Virus record (IMG/VR): IMGVR_UViG_3300036772_000129
Coordinates: 1 to 46,302 of that record
From: a virus
Direction: 5' to 3' (one strand)
DNA length: 46,302 nt
Below the pieces are notes generated by a model. The model saw only the letters and a program-made list of their open reading frames with translations. It was not told where the DNA came from and searched no databases. This document shows, piece after piece, positions 1 through 6,909 of this stretch; the stretch's first letter is position 1; each line of letters opens with the position of its first letter. A program made the position numbers and the translations under genes.

Positions 1-328
1 GGGCGCGGTAATTCTGCTCGGAGTGATAGCGGCCTTTACAACGAACAAGCTTCTCTGCCGCTTTTATGATTTTGGTTCCCTCATCCGTGAGGGTAGCATC
101 AGGCTGTTTAGGTAATACCGGTGCTGCATAAAGAACCGTTCCTTCTGGAACGTCATTCCACCAACGCAACGTTTTATTGCCGCTACAACGGAATATTTCA
201 CCCACAGGTCGATCTGCTGCTTGCTCGTATGACAGAAGCTGGCGAGCCATGACGCACTCTATTTCATCCGAGTCTTCTGGATATGAACCGATGATTTCTT
301 TTAAGGTTTCAATTGTTAACTTAGTCAT
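1..328 (-). CDS. Ea22-like phage protein, 3' end outside window
   Basis: This reading frame starts at an ATG at 328 and stays open to the window edge, giving about 109 residues, so its C-terminus is missing. The start is preceded by AGGAG at good spacing and overlaps the stop of the upstream gene by a few bases. It begins MTKLTIETLKEI, and the text near the edge (GRYHSEQNYRA) resembles the Ead/Ea22 group of variable early proteins of lambdoid phages. Being last in the visible leftward operon, it should be expressed early under N antitermination. No enzymatic motif is visible and its role is unknown. Confidence 0.65.
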   Translation of the reverse strand, partial: MTKLTIETLKEIIGSYPEDSDEIECVMARQLLSYEQAADRPVGEIFRCSGNKTLRWWNDVPEGTVLYAAPVLPKQPDATLTDEGTKIIKAAEKLVRCKGRYHSEQNYRA

Positions 329-539
329 TGCTCTTCTCCTCATGCCAGTTCGCCCACGCAATATCATCATCACATTCAATTACACCGGACGCGCCGCAAT
401 CCAAGCACTGGCATTTATCCTCCTCATATAGCAATTCAGGAGTGCCTTTTTCGGTTGTTACTTCAATATTGCTTGAACCGCATAAGTTGCATTCAAGCCA
501 ATTTATGATTAGCTTTTTCTCTTTGCTGTTACTGGTCAT
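321..539 (-). CDS. Small zinc-ribbon protein, Lar-like
   Basis: A 72-residue protein with two CxxC pairs (CNLC near residue 18 and CLDC near residue 46), spaced as in a zinc ribbon, followed by GASG and a late alanine/tryptophan stretch (AWANW). That layout matches phage restriction-alleviation proteins of the Lar family, which protect incoming DNA from type I restriction. The family match comes from pattern only, so the antirestriction role is an inference. It overlaps both neighbours by a few bases, as in a translationally coupled operon. Confidence 0.7.
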   Translation of the reverse strand: MTSNSKEKKLIINWLECNLCGSSNIEVTTEKGTPELLYEEDKCQCLDCGASGVIECDDDIAWANWHEEKSND

Positions 540-831
540 TGCTCTGCTCCTCTGGGGCGCTTTTTAAACGCAGCGTTACAGGCCCATCTCTGAAATTACC
601 ATCCACAATCCCGTCCAATTCTTTGACTTCCTGACTTGTCAGATTGTGCATTTTTGCGATGATGTAATTACCCTTGAGAACGCCAACGCCAGCGGCGCGG
701 CAAGATGTTGAGCCGTAGCTATAACCATGATCATCAAGCCACTTTTGACATGTATTCCACGCTTCAAATTCGCCTTTTTCGTTGAACGTGATTTTAAATA
801 TTTGCGGCTCTTTGCTGTTACTGTGCATCAT
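529..831 (-). CDS. Conserved early phage protein, unknown function
   Basis: A 100-residue acidic-to-neutral soluble protein with no signal peptide, membrane segment or metal motif. It opens with MMHSNSKEPQ; the second methionine is an equally possible start. It overlaps the gene on each side by about a dozen bases, so translation is probably coupled. It carries no recognisable catalytic signature. Position among Ea22-like and Lar-like genes suggests an accessory early function, but that is all the sequence supports. Confidence 0.65.
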   Translation of the reverse strand: MMHSNSKEPQIFKITFNEKGEFEAWNTCQKWLDDHGYSYGSTSCRAAGVGVLKGNYIIAKMHNLTSQEVKELDGIVDGNFRDGPVTLRLKSAPEEQSNDQ

Positions 832-1231
832 TAATCCCCTTGCGAAGCTGGGCTGCGAATTTATTAGCCTCTTTGATTACCGACTCAAACTCTTGCTTTA
901 ATGCACCGTATGCGATGGTATCTGGATGCATGGTTTCAATCATGTTTGCGTATTTCGCCGCTAAAGCATCAACACCTTTTGCCATCAGCTTTCTTGTGAA
1001 TTCGTCGGTGACTGGGGTTTCTTTTGCTTCGTTTAGCACATCGACATACCAGTCAACATAGCGATATTCGAGCATGTCATCGTGCTGTTCAATCCACATA
1101 TCTGGTGCCGTGGCGAACTCAATGGCATTACGCATTTTGGTATTCTCAGCCACCACATCAGCCAGCTTCTTCTCCAGCTCATCACGCCGCTGAACTACTG
1201 ATTCGTATGTCTGGATTGGTAGGTTGTTCAT
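818..1231 (-). CDS. Ead/Ea22-like family protein
   Basis: A 137-residue protein with a predicted N-terminal coiled coil (residues about 8-40, heptad-like ELEKKLADVVAENTKMRNA). It then has the segment ETPVTDEFTRKLMAKGVDAL, which is characteristic of the mosaic Ead/Ea22 proteins of lambdoid phages. These early proteins lie between the recombination genes and int, and their function is not known. The start ATG has AGGAG upstream. The downstream gene begins within its last codons. Confidence 0.7.
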   Translation of the reverse strand: MNNLPIQTYESVVQRRDELEKKLADVVAENTKMRNAIEFATAPDMWIEQHDDMLEYRYVDWYVDVLNEAKETPVTDEFTRKLMAKGVDALAAKYANMIETMHPDTIAYGALKQEFESVIKEANKFAAQLRKGINDAQ

Positions 1232-1240
1232 GAATATCTC

Positions 1241-1753
1241 CTATGCGGCATCGGATAACAGCTCCATGCCGTACATGAATTTGGTAGGTTCGAGTGACTG
1301 ATGAGTTTTGCCGTTGAAGCTATAAACGATGCTGTGGTCGGAGGCTGAAATGATGGTGTACTCAATGCCGCGTTTGCCGATGTAGCGTTGGCCAGCTTTA
1401 GGCTTGTGAATAACGATAGGTTTTGGTTGTGGTCGCTTTGGCGTGATTTTCTCGATAACAGCATCTACATCGATATCATCTCTTAGCCGGTAAACCGTCC
1501 CGCCTATCTTCATATCTCCCCACGGTTCCGCTGCTAGATATTCCCTGATTGCTAGAAGATGGTTAAAACTTATGTACTCGTTCTTTTCAGGATTGCGCCA
1601 TGTGTAATATGGCTCTTTAGAGTTCAGCGTCACCCCGCCAGTGGCACCGCCGCCAGTAAAAACGCCGCCCACTGAGTTAAGCGCTCTGTGGAATTCGGTG
1701 ATGTTATTGTCGGGGTGCTGGCTGAGGACGCGCAGGATATACTGCAACGTCAT
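1241..1753 (-). CDS. Hypothetical early phage protein
   Basis: A 170-residue soluble protein that I do not recognise. Residues 1-85 contain a glycine-rich turn (GGVFTGGGATGG). A proline/lysine hinge (TPKRPQPKPI) near residue 105 leads into a small beta-rich C-terminal domain (GQRYIGKRGIEYTI). The C-terminal half looks like a short SH3-like or KOW-type beta fold, which is a guess from hydrophobic alternation. It directly follows ssb in the same operon, so it may accompany recombination or replication functions. Confidence 0.65.
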   Translation of the reverse strand: MTLQYILRVLSQHPDNNITEFHRALNSVGGVFTGGGATGGVTLNSKEPYYTWRNPEKNEYISFNHLLAIREYLAAEPWGDMKIGGTVYRLRDDIDVDAVIEKITPKRPQPKPIVIHKPKAGQRYIGKRGIEYTIISASDHSIVYSFNGKTHQSLEPTKFMYGMELLSDAA

Positions 1754-1765
1754 GGTTGTTACCTG

Positions 1766-2221
1766 TTAGAAGGGAATATCGTTATCGAAGTCCATTGGTG
1801 GTTCGTCGTTGCGCTGCGGTGCTTGCTGCCCGCTTTGTTGGGGCGCTCTGTTCTGTGCTGGCTTAGATGATGAATCCTGCTTGCCGCCGAGCATCTGCAT
1901 GGTTCCGCCAACGTTAACGTGAATCTCCGTTGTGTATTTCTCGACTCCGGCCTGATCAGTCCATTTGCGAGTTGTTAGCTTACCTTCGATGTAGACCTGA
2001 GAGCCTTTACGCAGATATTCACCCGCAACCTCAGCCAGCTTTCCGAATAGCACCACGCGGCACCATTCTGTCTTTTGCTTCCTTTCTCCAGTTGATTTAT
2101 CTTTCCATTGCTCTGAAACGCCTACCGACAAGTTAGCTACTGCACCACCATTCGGTAAGTATCTAACTTCAGGGTCTTGCCCTAAATTCCCAATTAAAAT
2201 TACACGATTTACCCCAGCCAT
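1766..2221 (-). CDS. ssb: Single-stranded DNA-binding protein
   Basis: A 151-residue SSB that binds and protects single-stranded DNA during phage replication and recombination. Residues 1-110 form the OB fold ([39 protein letters not shown]). A glutamine/proline-rich linker follows, and the protein ends in the acidic tip DFDNDIPF that recruits host repair and replication proteins. The length is close to phage SSBs and shorter than E. coli SSB. It starts immediately after the stop of the Rad52-like annealing protein, its natural partner. Confidence 0.96.
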   Translation of the reverse strand: MAGVNRVILIGNLGQDPEVRYLPNGGAVANLSVGVSEQWKDKSTGERKQKTEWCRVVLFGKLAEVAGEYLRKGSQVYIEGKLTTRKWTDQAGVEKYTTEIHVNVGGTMQMLGGKQDSSSKPAQNRAPQQSGQQAPQRNDEPPMDFDNDIPF

Positions 2222-2923
2222 TTACGCCGCCTTTTTTAGTTCGCTGAATCTGATTTTCATAACTTCTTCGCACTTCTTCTGATGCTCTTCATGTCCAGAC
2301 AATGACTTCCACACTCTGGTGTACTCAGTAGTTAGCTTCTGTTTGTTGTCTTCCTGTCGAGCAAACTCTACAAATTGCTGTAGTTCAGTTTCGGGGTTTA
2401 TTTCTACAGGATCGTCATTGGTTGCCACCTCTGGCGCGGATGGTTGAGCCCATTCAGGAAGGGGAGGAGTTTGCCACCAGATATATTTATATTTATTGTC
2501 TGTATCTTTGAATGATGCTTTATTCCATCCGCGTTGCTGATCCGTGGAGCAAATGGCGAAGTTTTCTTCGAGAGAATATAGATAACGACCGATCCCCCAC
2601 TGAACAGCCGCACGTTTCATTGACCCAGACATGCCCCCCTTAACTGCTTCAATCTGAGTTTTTTCAGCGCCGTCCCATTTCGTAACCCATTCATTGTTAA
2701 TACGGATGGATATGCCACACATAACTCCGCCGTCAGGACCCGGTGAAAACTCGTTTTTCCAATTTTCTTTCCCGCATACCTCATCAAGGCGTCGCATGAT
2801 CGCTCGATTGGTAACGTAAGCTAGTACCATTGCCCAAGGGTTTTTATTGGCTATCCCGCAACGCTGTACGCGCCACTCGATATCATCAATAGCAAAGGGG
2901 TCATCAAGCTGCGCTAAGTCCAC
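2222..2923 (-). CDS. Rad52/Rad22-type single-strand annealing protein
   Basis: A 233-residue phage recombinase expected to anneal complementary single strands, doing the job of lambda Bet. The segment around residues 30-115 has the family pattern: VLAYVTNRAIMRRLDEVCG, then GAEKTQIEAVKGGMSGSMKR and AAVQWGIGRYLY. The C-terminal 80 residues are polar and probably flexible. The open frame extends to a TTG at 2938, but AGGAGG lies inside that extension and is correctly spaced for the GTG at 2923, so I place the start there. No exonuclease partner is visible in the operon. Confidence 0.88.
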   Translation of the reverse strand: MDLAQLDDPFAIDDIEWRVQRCGIANKNPWAMVLAYVTNRAIMRRLDEVCGKENWKNEFSPGPDGGVMCGISIRINNEWVTKWDGAEKTQIEAVKGGMSGSMKRAAVQWGIGRYLYSLEENFAICSTDQQRGWNKASFKDTDNKYKYIWWQTPPLPEWAQPSAPEVATNDDPVEINPETELQQFVEFARQEDNKQKLTTEYTRVWKSLSGHEEHQKKCEEVMKIRFSELKKAA

Positions 2924-3077
2924 AATATTCCTCCTCAATCTTCTGCTGCTGCATTTCTGTGCGGTGATCTGCCACCGCTTCTAGTTGAGCAATCTGGTCA
3001 TTCATCACCGGAATCATCTCGGCTGATTGCATCCACTGGAGTAGCTGCTGTTCCAGTGGGTCTATTGTTTGATTCAT
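2904..3077 (-). CDS. Small early phage protein (57 aa)
   Basis: A short open frame from ATG at 3077 to TGA at 2904. Its start overlaps the stop of the upstream gene as ATGA, and its end overlaps the GTG start of the Rad52-like gene, a typical coupled arrangement. The product begins MNQTIDPLEQQLLQW and is glutamine-rich and helical, with no cysteine pairs or membrane segment. Lambdoid phages often carry short helical proteins just before the recombination genes. The function is unknown. Confidence 0.7.
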   Translation of the reverse strand: MNQTIDPLEQQLLQWMQSAEMIPVMNDQIAQLEAVADHRTEMQQQKIEEEYCGLSAA

Positions 3078-3280
3078 GCTGCCGCCTGTTTTTCGCTAAC
3101 ATTGAACCCAAGCCCATTTAGGTATTCACAAATAGTTTGAATATCCATACCCGCTAGAAGCTCTATAAGCTCTTTCTCGCTGTTTGGTTGTTCAGCTATG
3201 GAAACGCCTTGCAGCTCTACTACGAACTCGCCTTGACGCACTCCATGCTTGCTAGCGAACGATGTGCATGTGATGTTCAT
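3074..3280 (-). CDS. Small early phage protein (68 aa)
   Basis: A 68-residue protein beginning MNITCTSFASKHGVRQGEF. It has a beta-like N-terminus and a helical C-terminus (ELIELLAGMDIQTICEYLNGLGF). Both ends overlap neighbours by four bases (ATGA), so it is clearly part of the coupled leftward operon. There are no motifs from which to assign a function. Confidence 0.7.
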   Translation of the reverse strand: MNITCTSFASKHGVRQGEFVVELQGVSIAEQPNSEKELIELLAGMDIQTICEYLNGLGFNVSEKQAAA

Positions 3281-3396
3281 AACGGATCACCTTTGATGAA
3301 TAAGTGCTTAACTACGGGAAGTCGTTTAACCCAGCGCAGAAATCGACAAGCTCTCACCGCTTGGATCCGGCGTGGTTCTCTCATGAAATCAGTCAT
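3277..3396 (-). CDS. Very small basic phage protein (39 aa)
   Basis: The coding frame is open further upstream, but the upstream part reads as a shadow of cIII and the long coiled-coil gene. ATG at 3396 has GGAG nine bases upstream and lies just after the cIII stop, so I take it as the start. The product (MTDFMREPRRIQAVRACRF to the end) is strongly basic and amphipathic. It could be a small regulatory or host-takeover peptide, but no family is recognised. Confidence 0.55.
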   Translation of the reverse strand: MTDFMREPRRIQAVRACRFLRWVKRLPVVKHLFIKGDPL

Positions 3397-3398
3397 AG

Positions 3399-3512
3399 TT
3401 ATTTGCTCCAGAGTGGTGAGAAGAATTGAGTGACGATACGAACGATGCGGTCTAGTTGTGATTCGCGAAGAGTGCCCATGCGAGGGCACCCTGCAAAGCT
3501 GAGTTCTTGCAT
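3399..3512 (-). CDS. cIII: CIII-like lysogeny regulator
   Basis: A 37-residue protein starting MQELSFAGCPRMG with AGGAG six bases before the ATG. It follows the pattern of lambda CIII: MQ, an AG-x-P-x-x-G turn, then ES-x-LxRIxR leading into an amphipathic helix (SQLDRIVRIVTQFF). CIII inhibits the host FtsH protease, stabilising CII and favouring lysogeny. Its place in the pL operon left of N agrees, and a CII homologue and pRE are present in the window. The match is short, so the assignment rests on motif and position. Confidence 0.72.
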   Translation of the reverse strand: MQELSFAGCPRMGTLRESQLDRIVRIVTQFFSPLWSK

Positions 3513-3533
3513 GGGGTACTCCTGTTTGATTGA

Positions 3534-4535
3534 TTAGTAGTTGATGCTGATTGCGGTGATGTTGCCTTTGGCTATTTCCGTGATGCACAGCTTGGCGCAT
3601 TCTTCCGGCACACCTGCGGCGATAAGGTCTTGTAGTGCTTTGTTGTTTACTGTTTTGCGGTGTTCTTTATCAGCTGCGCGGCGAACTTCTTCATCCTTTA
3701 TGCGCTTTTCTTCAGCTAATCGCGCCTGTTCTCTGGCCTCTGCCGCTGCACGTTCACGCTGAATAGCTTCTTCCTTTTCACGCTTGGCCTTTTCCTCGGC
3801 CGCGATGCGTTCACGTTCTGCTTTCGCTAAGGCTTCCTGCTTCTCGCGTTCGGCTCGCTGTTCAGATTCGATGCGCTCACGTTCCGCGCGTTCTTTTGCT
3901 AGCGTGGCCTCTCGCTCTCTGGCTGCTGCCGCTTCTATTTCACGCTTTGCAGCTTCGTCTGCTTCGCGCAGCGCATTCTCTTCGGCCTCACGCTTAATAC
4001 GTTCTTCATGCTCGCGTTTGGCTTGCTCTGCTTTCTGTCGTGCTTCTTCGCGCTCACGGTCAATCTTCTCGTTCATGAGCAAAGCCATTTCATGATCGGC
4101 TTCAATCTTCGCTGCGCGCTGAAGGTCGAACTCTGCATTCATTGCCAGTGCTTCTTCATGCTTGGCGTTCATGGCTTCCTCGGCCTTGATACGCTCCTGC
4201 TCAGCTTCCCACTCTGTAAGTGGTCGACGAACCTCATCCTTAAGCGCATCGAGCCGCTCACGCACTAATCGGCGGCTTTCATCAATCTGCTTTGGCAGCG
4301 CCTTTAGTTCGGCTACGAGGTCTTTGCCAGCGTTGTCGATATAGGTTTTCGAACGGGCAACTTTATGCGCCATAGATGCGATAGCGTCTCGGCCTTTCTT
4401 TGTCGATAAGTCCGGCACCAGACCGCGAGCCTCTTTCTCGATAGCCTCAATAAGTGGGTCTAGCTGCTCTTGGACGGTGAAGAACGCTAGAGCATTGTTC
4501 TTCTCAATGACGACTAAATCTGTAATCTCGCTCAC
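3534..4535 (-). CDS. Long coiled-coil early phage protein
   Basis: A 333-residue protein. Residues 1-110 form a distinct domain (EQLDPLIEAIEKEARGLVPD, LSTKKGRDAIASMAHKVARS) found in many lambdoid early regions. Residues about 115-290 are an almost unbroken charged coiled coil rich in E, K, R and A, and the tail (LIAAGVPEECAKLCITEIAK) is globular. Such proteins are often mislabelled TolA because of the coiled coil, but there is no TolA membrane anchor or C-terminal domain. The function is unknown. It follows a terminator, so its expression from pL needs antitermination. Confidence 0.85.
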   Translation of the reverse strand: MSEITDLVVIEKNNALAFFTVQEQLDPLIEAIEKEARGLVPDLSTKKGRDAIASMAHKVARSKTYIDNAGKDLVAELKALPKQIDESRRLVRERLDALKDEVRRPLTEWEAEQERIKAEEAMNAKHEEALAMNAEFDLQRAAKIEADHEMALLMNEKIDREREEARQKAEQAKREHEERIKREAEENALREADEAAKREIEAAAAREREATLAKERAERERIESEQRAEREKQEALAKAERERIAAEEKAKREKEEAIQRERAAAEAREQARLAEEKRIKDEEVRRAADKEHRKTVNNKALQDLIAAGVPEECAKLCITEIAKGNITAISINY

Positions 4536-4596
4536 TGGCGATCTCCTTTGTTGGTTTCATTGCAAAACGCCTACGCTTTGCGATGAATTGCGGGTA

Positions 4597-4621
4597 TAAA
4601 AAAGCCCCTAACGAGAGGGGC
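4597..4621 (-). terminator. Intrinsic terminator in the leftward operon
   Basis: On the minus strand GCCCCT, a short CTCGTT loop and AGGGGC form a stem followed directly by TTTTTT. It lies three bases beyond the end of an open frame that closes at 4625. Genes to its left need read-through, consistent with N-modified transcription from pL. Confidence 0.85.
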
Positions 4622-4624
4622 AAA

Positions 4625-4783
4625 TCAAAACTCCGTGTGGATACGTATTCGCTCGCCAGCGTTACAGGCTACATAGCTCACCCCGTTATCTATCTGCCTA
4701 TCATCGTATTGAGCGGGCAGGTGACGCTCAGAGAATTGCTCACAGCAGATACTCAGTGAATACCTGCGATGTGCATTACTCGT
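4625..4783 (-). pseudogene. In-frame open extension beyond a TGA
   Basis: Immediately after the TGA of the 74-residue gene at 4784, the same frame stays open for 52 codons (text includes SICCEQFSERHLPAQYDD and VACNAGERIRIHTEF) and ends three bases before an intrinsic terminator. There is no internal ATG; the only usual alternative start is a late GTG. The composition reads like real protein. It may be the cut-off end of the upstream gene, a separate gene with a rare start codon, or a read-through product. Confidence 0.4.
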
Positions 4784-5008
4784 TCAAATATCACGGACGT
4801 ATTCAAAGTCACCGCAAGAAATAACATCTCCGGTAGTTGAGTCCTTCGCGGTCACTGGTGCTCTCACCAATACGGCGTCCATATCACCCCAGTCTTTACG
4901 CAGTGATTTATTGCTTGGCTCTTTATTCCCACAAGCCTCAAATACTGCTGCGCTTTCGGTATCAAATCGCGCTCTACCATCCATGACGAACCATTCGTAC
5001 TCCTGCAT
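4784..5008 (-). CDS. Small early phage protein, possibly truncated
   Basis: A 74-residue protein beginning MQEYEWFVMDGRARFD. An ATG four codons upstream (5020) is in frame, but only the 5008 ATG has GGAG at proper spacing. The product looks soluble, mixed alpha/beta, with no known motif. The stop is TGA, and the frame then continues for another 52 codons up to a terminator, so the ancestral protein may have been about 127 residues. Confidence 0.6.
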   Translation of the reverse strand: MQEYEWFVMDGRARFDTESAAVFEACGNKEPSNKSLRKDWGDMDAVLVRAPVTAKDSTTGDVISCGDFEYVRDI

Positions 5009-5028
5009 ATCTATCTCCATTCTGGATA

Positions 5029-5050
5029 TAAAAAAGACCGCTAGGCAGCC
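5029..5050 (-). terminator. Weak intrinsic terminator overlapping a stop codon
   Basis: On the minus strand GGCTGC, loop CTA and GCGGTC form a stem with two G-T pairs followed by TTTTTT. The stem includes the TAG stop of the pentapeptide-repeat gene. It is weaker than the other leftward terminators. Confidence 0.55.
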
Positions 5051-5652
5051 TCAGTTTCTTCACTTGGCTCTTTAAGCCAATCTGGACGCTCACCATTACC
5101 AAGATAAAAATCAATGATGTCTAATAGCTTAGGGTAGAAGCGCAATGCTGAACGACCATCCATATCAGCAATTTCCTGCTTGCTGTACTTGCGCCATTCT
5201 TCAACTGTATGGTTCTGGCATCCCGCTCTGACATATTCGCCGTTGGTAATGGTGATTGGATACTTATGCCCCATGATTACGAACGTGTGATCCGGCAGGT
5301 CGGCACCGCGCAGGTCGGCACCGCACAGGTCGGCACCGCGCAGGTTGGCACCGCGCAGGTTGGCATCGTACAGGTCGGCACCGCGCAGGTCGGCACCGCG
5401 CAGGTCGGCATCGCGCAGGTCGGCATCGCGCAGGTCGGCACCGCGCAGGTCGGCACCGCGCAGGTTGGCATCGTACAGGTCGGCACCGCGCAGGTCGGCA
5501 CCGCGCAGGTCGGCATCGCGCAGGTCGGCATCGCGCAGGTCGGCACCGCGCAGGTCGGCACCGCGCAGGTTGGCACGTGATCCGTTTTCTCCAAACGACT
5601 CAATCCAAATTTTGTGTTCATCAAGAATCTTGCGTAAATCTGCGGTATTCAT
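5041..5652 (-). CDS. Pentapeptide-repeat protein
   Basis: A 203-residue protein. After a 27-residue helical N-terminus it has about 19 consecutive A(D/N)LxG/D pentapeptides, which fold as a right-handed quadrilateral beta helix, then an 80-residue C-terminal domain. Some relatives mimic DNA and protect gyrase; most in phages have no known role, and a role is not claimed here. The open frame reaches a GTG at 5670, but AAGGGG is spaced for the ATG at 5652. The repeat block contains a perfect 105-bp tandem duplication. It is an N-operon gene lying between two terminators. Confidence 0.88.
   Translation of the reverse strand: MNTADLRKILDEHKIWIESFGENGSRANLRGADLRGADLRDADLRDADLRGADLRGADLYDANLRGADLRGADLRDADLRDADLRGADLRGADLYDANLRGANLRGADLCGADLRGADLPDHTFVIMGHKYPITITNGEYVRAGCQNHTVEEWRKYSKQEIADMDGRSALRFYPKLLDIIDFYLGNGERPDWLKEPSEETEAA
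5292..5575. repeat. 15-bp tandem repeats with a 105-bp duplication
   Basis: Fifteen-base units (plus-strand form CAGGTCGGCACCGCG with small variants) run head to tail and encode the pentapeptides. A block of seven units at 5356-5460 is repeated without a single mismatch at 5461-5565. Because the unit is a multiple of three and lacks stops, several other frames are also open here; those are artefacts. Confidence 0.95.
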
Positions 5653-5674
5653 CTCACACCCCTTGTTCACCCAA

Positions 5675-5696
5675 TAAAAAGGCCGCCTTAGCGACC
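5675..5696 (-). terminator. Intrinsic terminator after the zinc-ribbon gene
   Basis: On the minus strand GGTCGC, loop TAAG and GCGGCC form a six-pair stem followed by TTTTT. It begins three bases beyond the stop codon of the upstream gene at 5699 and precedes the pentapeptide-repeat gene. Confidence 0.8.
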
Positions 5697-5698
5697 TA

Positions 5699-6328
5699 TT
5701 AAGCGCGTTCAGTTGTCCAGCTCACTGAATGAACGGCAGTTAATTTGAATCTTCTCTCACACTCGCCGCATTCGCATTCTTCACTTTCTGCGCCGTAGGA
5801 TTCATCGGTACTAATTAAGGCCTTACACCATGGGCATTTAGCTTCATCCTCATTGTAAAAATCCAACTCATCGTATTCATCTTCTGGAATGATTCGAGCC
5901 TCAGCTTCAGCTAATCGCTTTGCATTCATTGCCTCTTGGCAATTATTGCAGCGCCATCCTCCAGAGCATCCCCAGACAGCAACTAACCCATCAATTGATC
6001 TATGGGTTGAAGCGTTATGGCGATCAACGCCACAATCAACACAAACATCATGCTTTTCACAACGAACGTAACTACCAAACTCCCTAACGTTCCCATTGCA
6101 GTGATCACATCCTTCAATCCAATACCATGAACCATCGATCTCTACTGCGTACCATGAGCGCTGCGGCGGGATGATTTCGAAGTCACATTCTTGGATACAC
6201 TTCCCGCCTTTGACAATTCGCTCACCAAAATACTGTTTACTTCCGGATCTAACTCGATGTATTCCAGAGAAAAGGCGGGGATCTTCAATTTTTCCTCTAA
6301 TGATTTCACCTAGATATAGGTCACTCAT
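5699..6328 (-). CDS. Multi-zinc-ribbon early phage protein
   Basis: A 209-residue protein with several metal-binding pairs: CDHC near residue 74, CVDC near 96, CNNC near 127, CPWC near 164, and CECGEC near 184. This suggests two or more zinc ribbons joined by beta-rich segments. It is the first gene after N in the leftward operon, a slot often filled by small host-takeover or immunity functions. No family is recognised. The start ATG at 6328 is preceded by a GAGGTGA-type ribosome site. Confidence 0.75.
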   Translation of the reverse strand: MSDLYLGEIIRGKIEDPRLFSGIHRVRSGSKQYFGERIVKGGKCIQECDFEIIPPQRSWYAVEIDGSWYWIEGCDHCNGNVREFGSYVRCEKHDVCVDCGVDRHNASTHRSIDGLVAVWGCSGGWRCNNCQEAMNAKRLAEAEARIIPEDEYDELDFYNEDEAKCPWCKALISTDESYGAESEECECGECERRFKLTAVHSVSWTTERA

Positions 6329-6337
6329 ACTTCACCT

Positions 6338-6610
6338 CTAAATTAAGGGAATGCTCTTCCCGCGAATCTTCTGACGCCCGAACGCTGAAATGTTGACGCC
6401 GGACACAACCCGATGTTGCTTATGCTCTACCTCTACCAGCTCTTTAGCTGCTCTTGGTGTCGGTAGGGATAGTGCTTTTACTGTTCTCTCTGAGCATCCA
6501 GAGAGCGTGGTAGCGATTTTGTTTGCCAACCGTCGCTCTGCATTGGCTGAGTTTCTTTCTTCACTACGGCGCTCTAAACGACGTAATTTGCAGCGTTGTT
6601 TTGCGTTCAT
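6338..6610 (-). CDS. N: Early transcription antiterminator N
   Basis: A 90-residue N protein. The C-terminus GRQKIRGKSIPLI is nearly identical to the end of lambda N (GRQKIKGKSIPLI), which contacts RNA polymerase. The N-terminus is an arginine-rich helix (KQRCKLRRLERRSEERNSAN) of the kind that binds boxB RNA. N, with NusA and other Nus factors, lets polymerase pass terminators in the pL and pR operons. It is the first gene from pL, with a boxA in the leader and GGAG eight bases before the ATG. The middle of the protein differs from lambda, so its boxB partner probably differs too. Confidence 0.93.
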   Translation of the reverse strand: MNAKQRCKLRRLERRSEERNSANAERRLANKIATTLSGCSERTVKALSLPTPRAAKELVEVEHKQHRVVSGVNISAFGRQKIRGKSIPLI

Positions 6611-6870
6611 GGATTTCTCCGTTAGTTAGCTTTGGTGATGAGGGCCGGACGCTACCCCGGCAATGTGTTCAGGAATGGGCGTCACCGCTTCCTTGGGCCA
6701 CCTTCCTACCCAGCCACGAATTTCCTGTGTTCGCGCACCACTTTGCGTGTCTTCGATTTTCCACGCCGCCTCATCCCAAAACTAACTCTGCTTTGGTGTA
6801 CACCTCTCGGCATACCTTCTGATTTTTAAAGAGCTTCCAACTTCCTGTTGGTTAGTGCGTCCTGCCGTGT
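6611..6870 (-). other. Untranslated N leader
   Basis: About 260 bases between pL and N hold no convincing gene. On the minus strand the leader carries a boxA and a short palindrome near its 5' end. Nearer N it has GC-rich segments able to fold, such as GCGTG and CACGC flanking a 12-base loop. In lambda the equivalent leader contains nutL and an RNase III site that controls N translation. An RNase III site cannot be confirmed by eye here. Confidence 0.6.
6795..6835 (-). promoter_or_regulatory. nutL: nutL: boxA with candidate boxB
   Basis: On the minus strand AGCTCTTTAAAA at 6824-6835 is a boxA close to the consensus CGCTCTTTAACA. About 20 bases downstream is the perfect palindrome GGTGTACACC (6795-6804), the best hairpin candidate for boxB, although the spacing is longer than in lambda. 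boxA is clear; boxB is tentative. Confidence 0.6.
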
Positions 6871-6880
6871 TGATGAATGA

Positions 6881-6909
6881 AGTATACGTATCGTATTCAT
6901 ATGATGCAA
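6881..6909 (-). promoter_or_regulatory. pL: Early promoter pL
   Basis: On the minus strand TTGCAT (6909-6904), a 17-base spacer and TATACT (6886-6881) form a strong sigma-70 promoter pointing at N. Two operator-like repeats overlap the -35, spacer and -10, so CI and Cro should block it. Confidence 0.85.

Noticed and set aside
3541-4344. Plus-strand frames opposite the coiled-coil gene
   Set aside because: They are antisense shadows of a low-complexity charged helix (serine/arginine/alanine-rich text) with no ribosome sites.
3534-4535. TolA-type membrane protein
   Set aside because: Only the coiled coil resembles TolA; no membrane anchor or TolA C-terminal domain, and the N-terminal domain is of phage type.
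5292-5575. CRISPR-like array
   Set aside because: Repeats are contiguous with no unique spacers and encode pentapeptides.
5209-5677. Long open frames on both strands across the pentapeptide repeat region
   Set aside because: The 15-base unit is a multiple of three with no stops, so several frames stay open automatically; products are monotonous (VGTAQ or CAVPT runs) and lack start signals.
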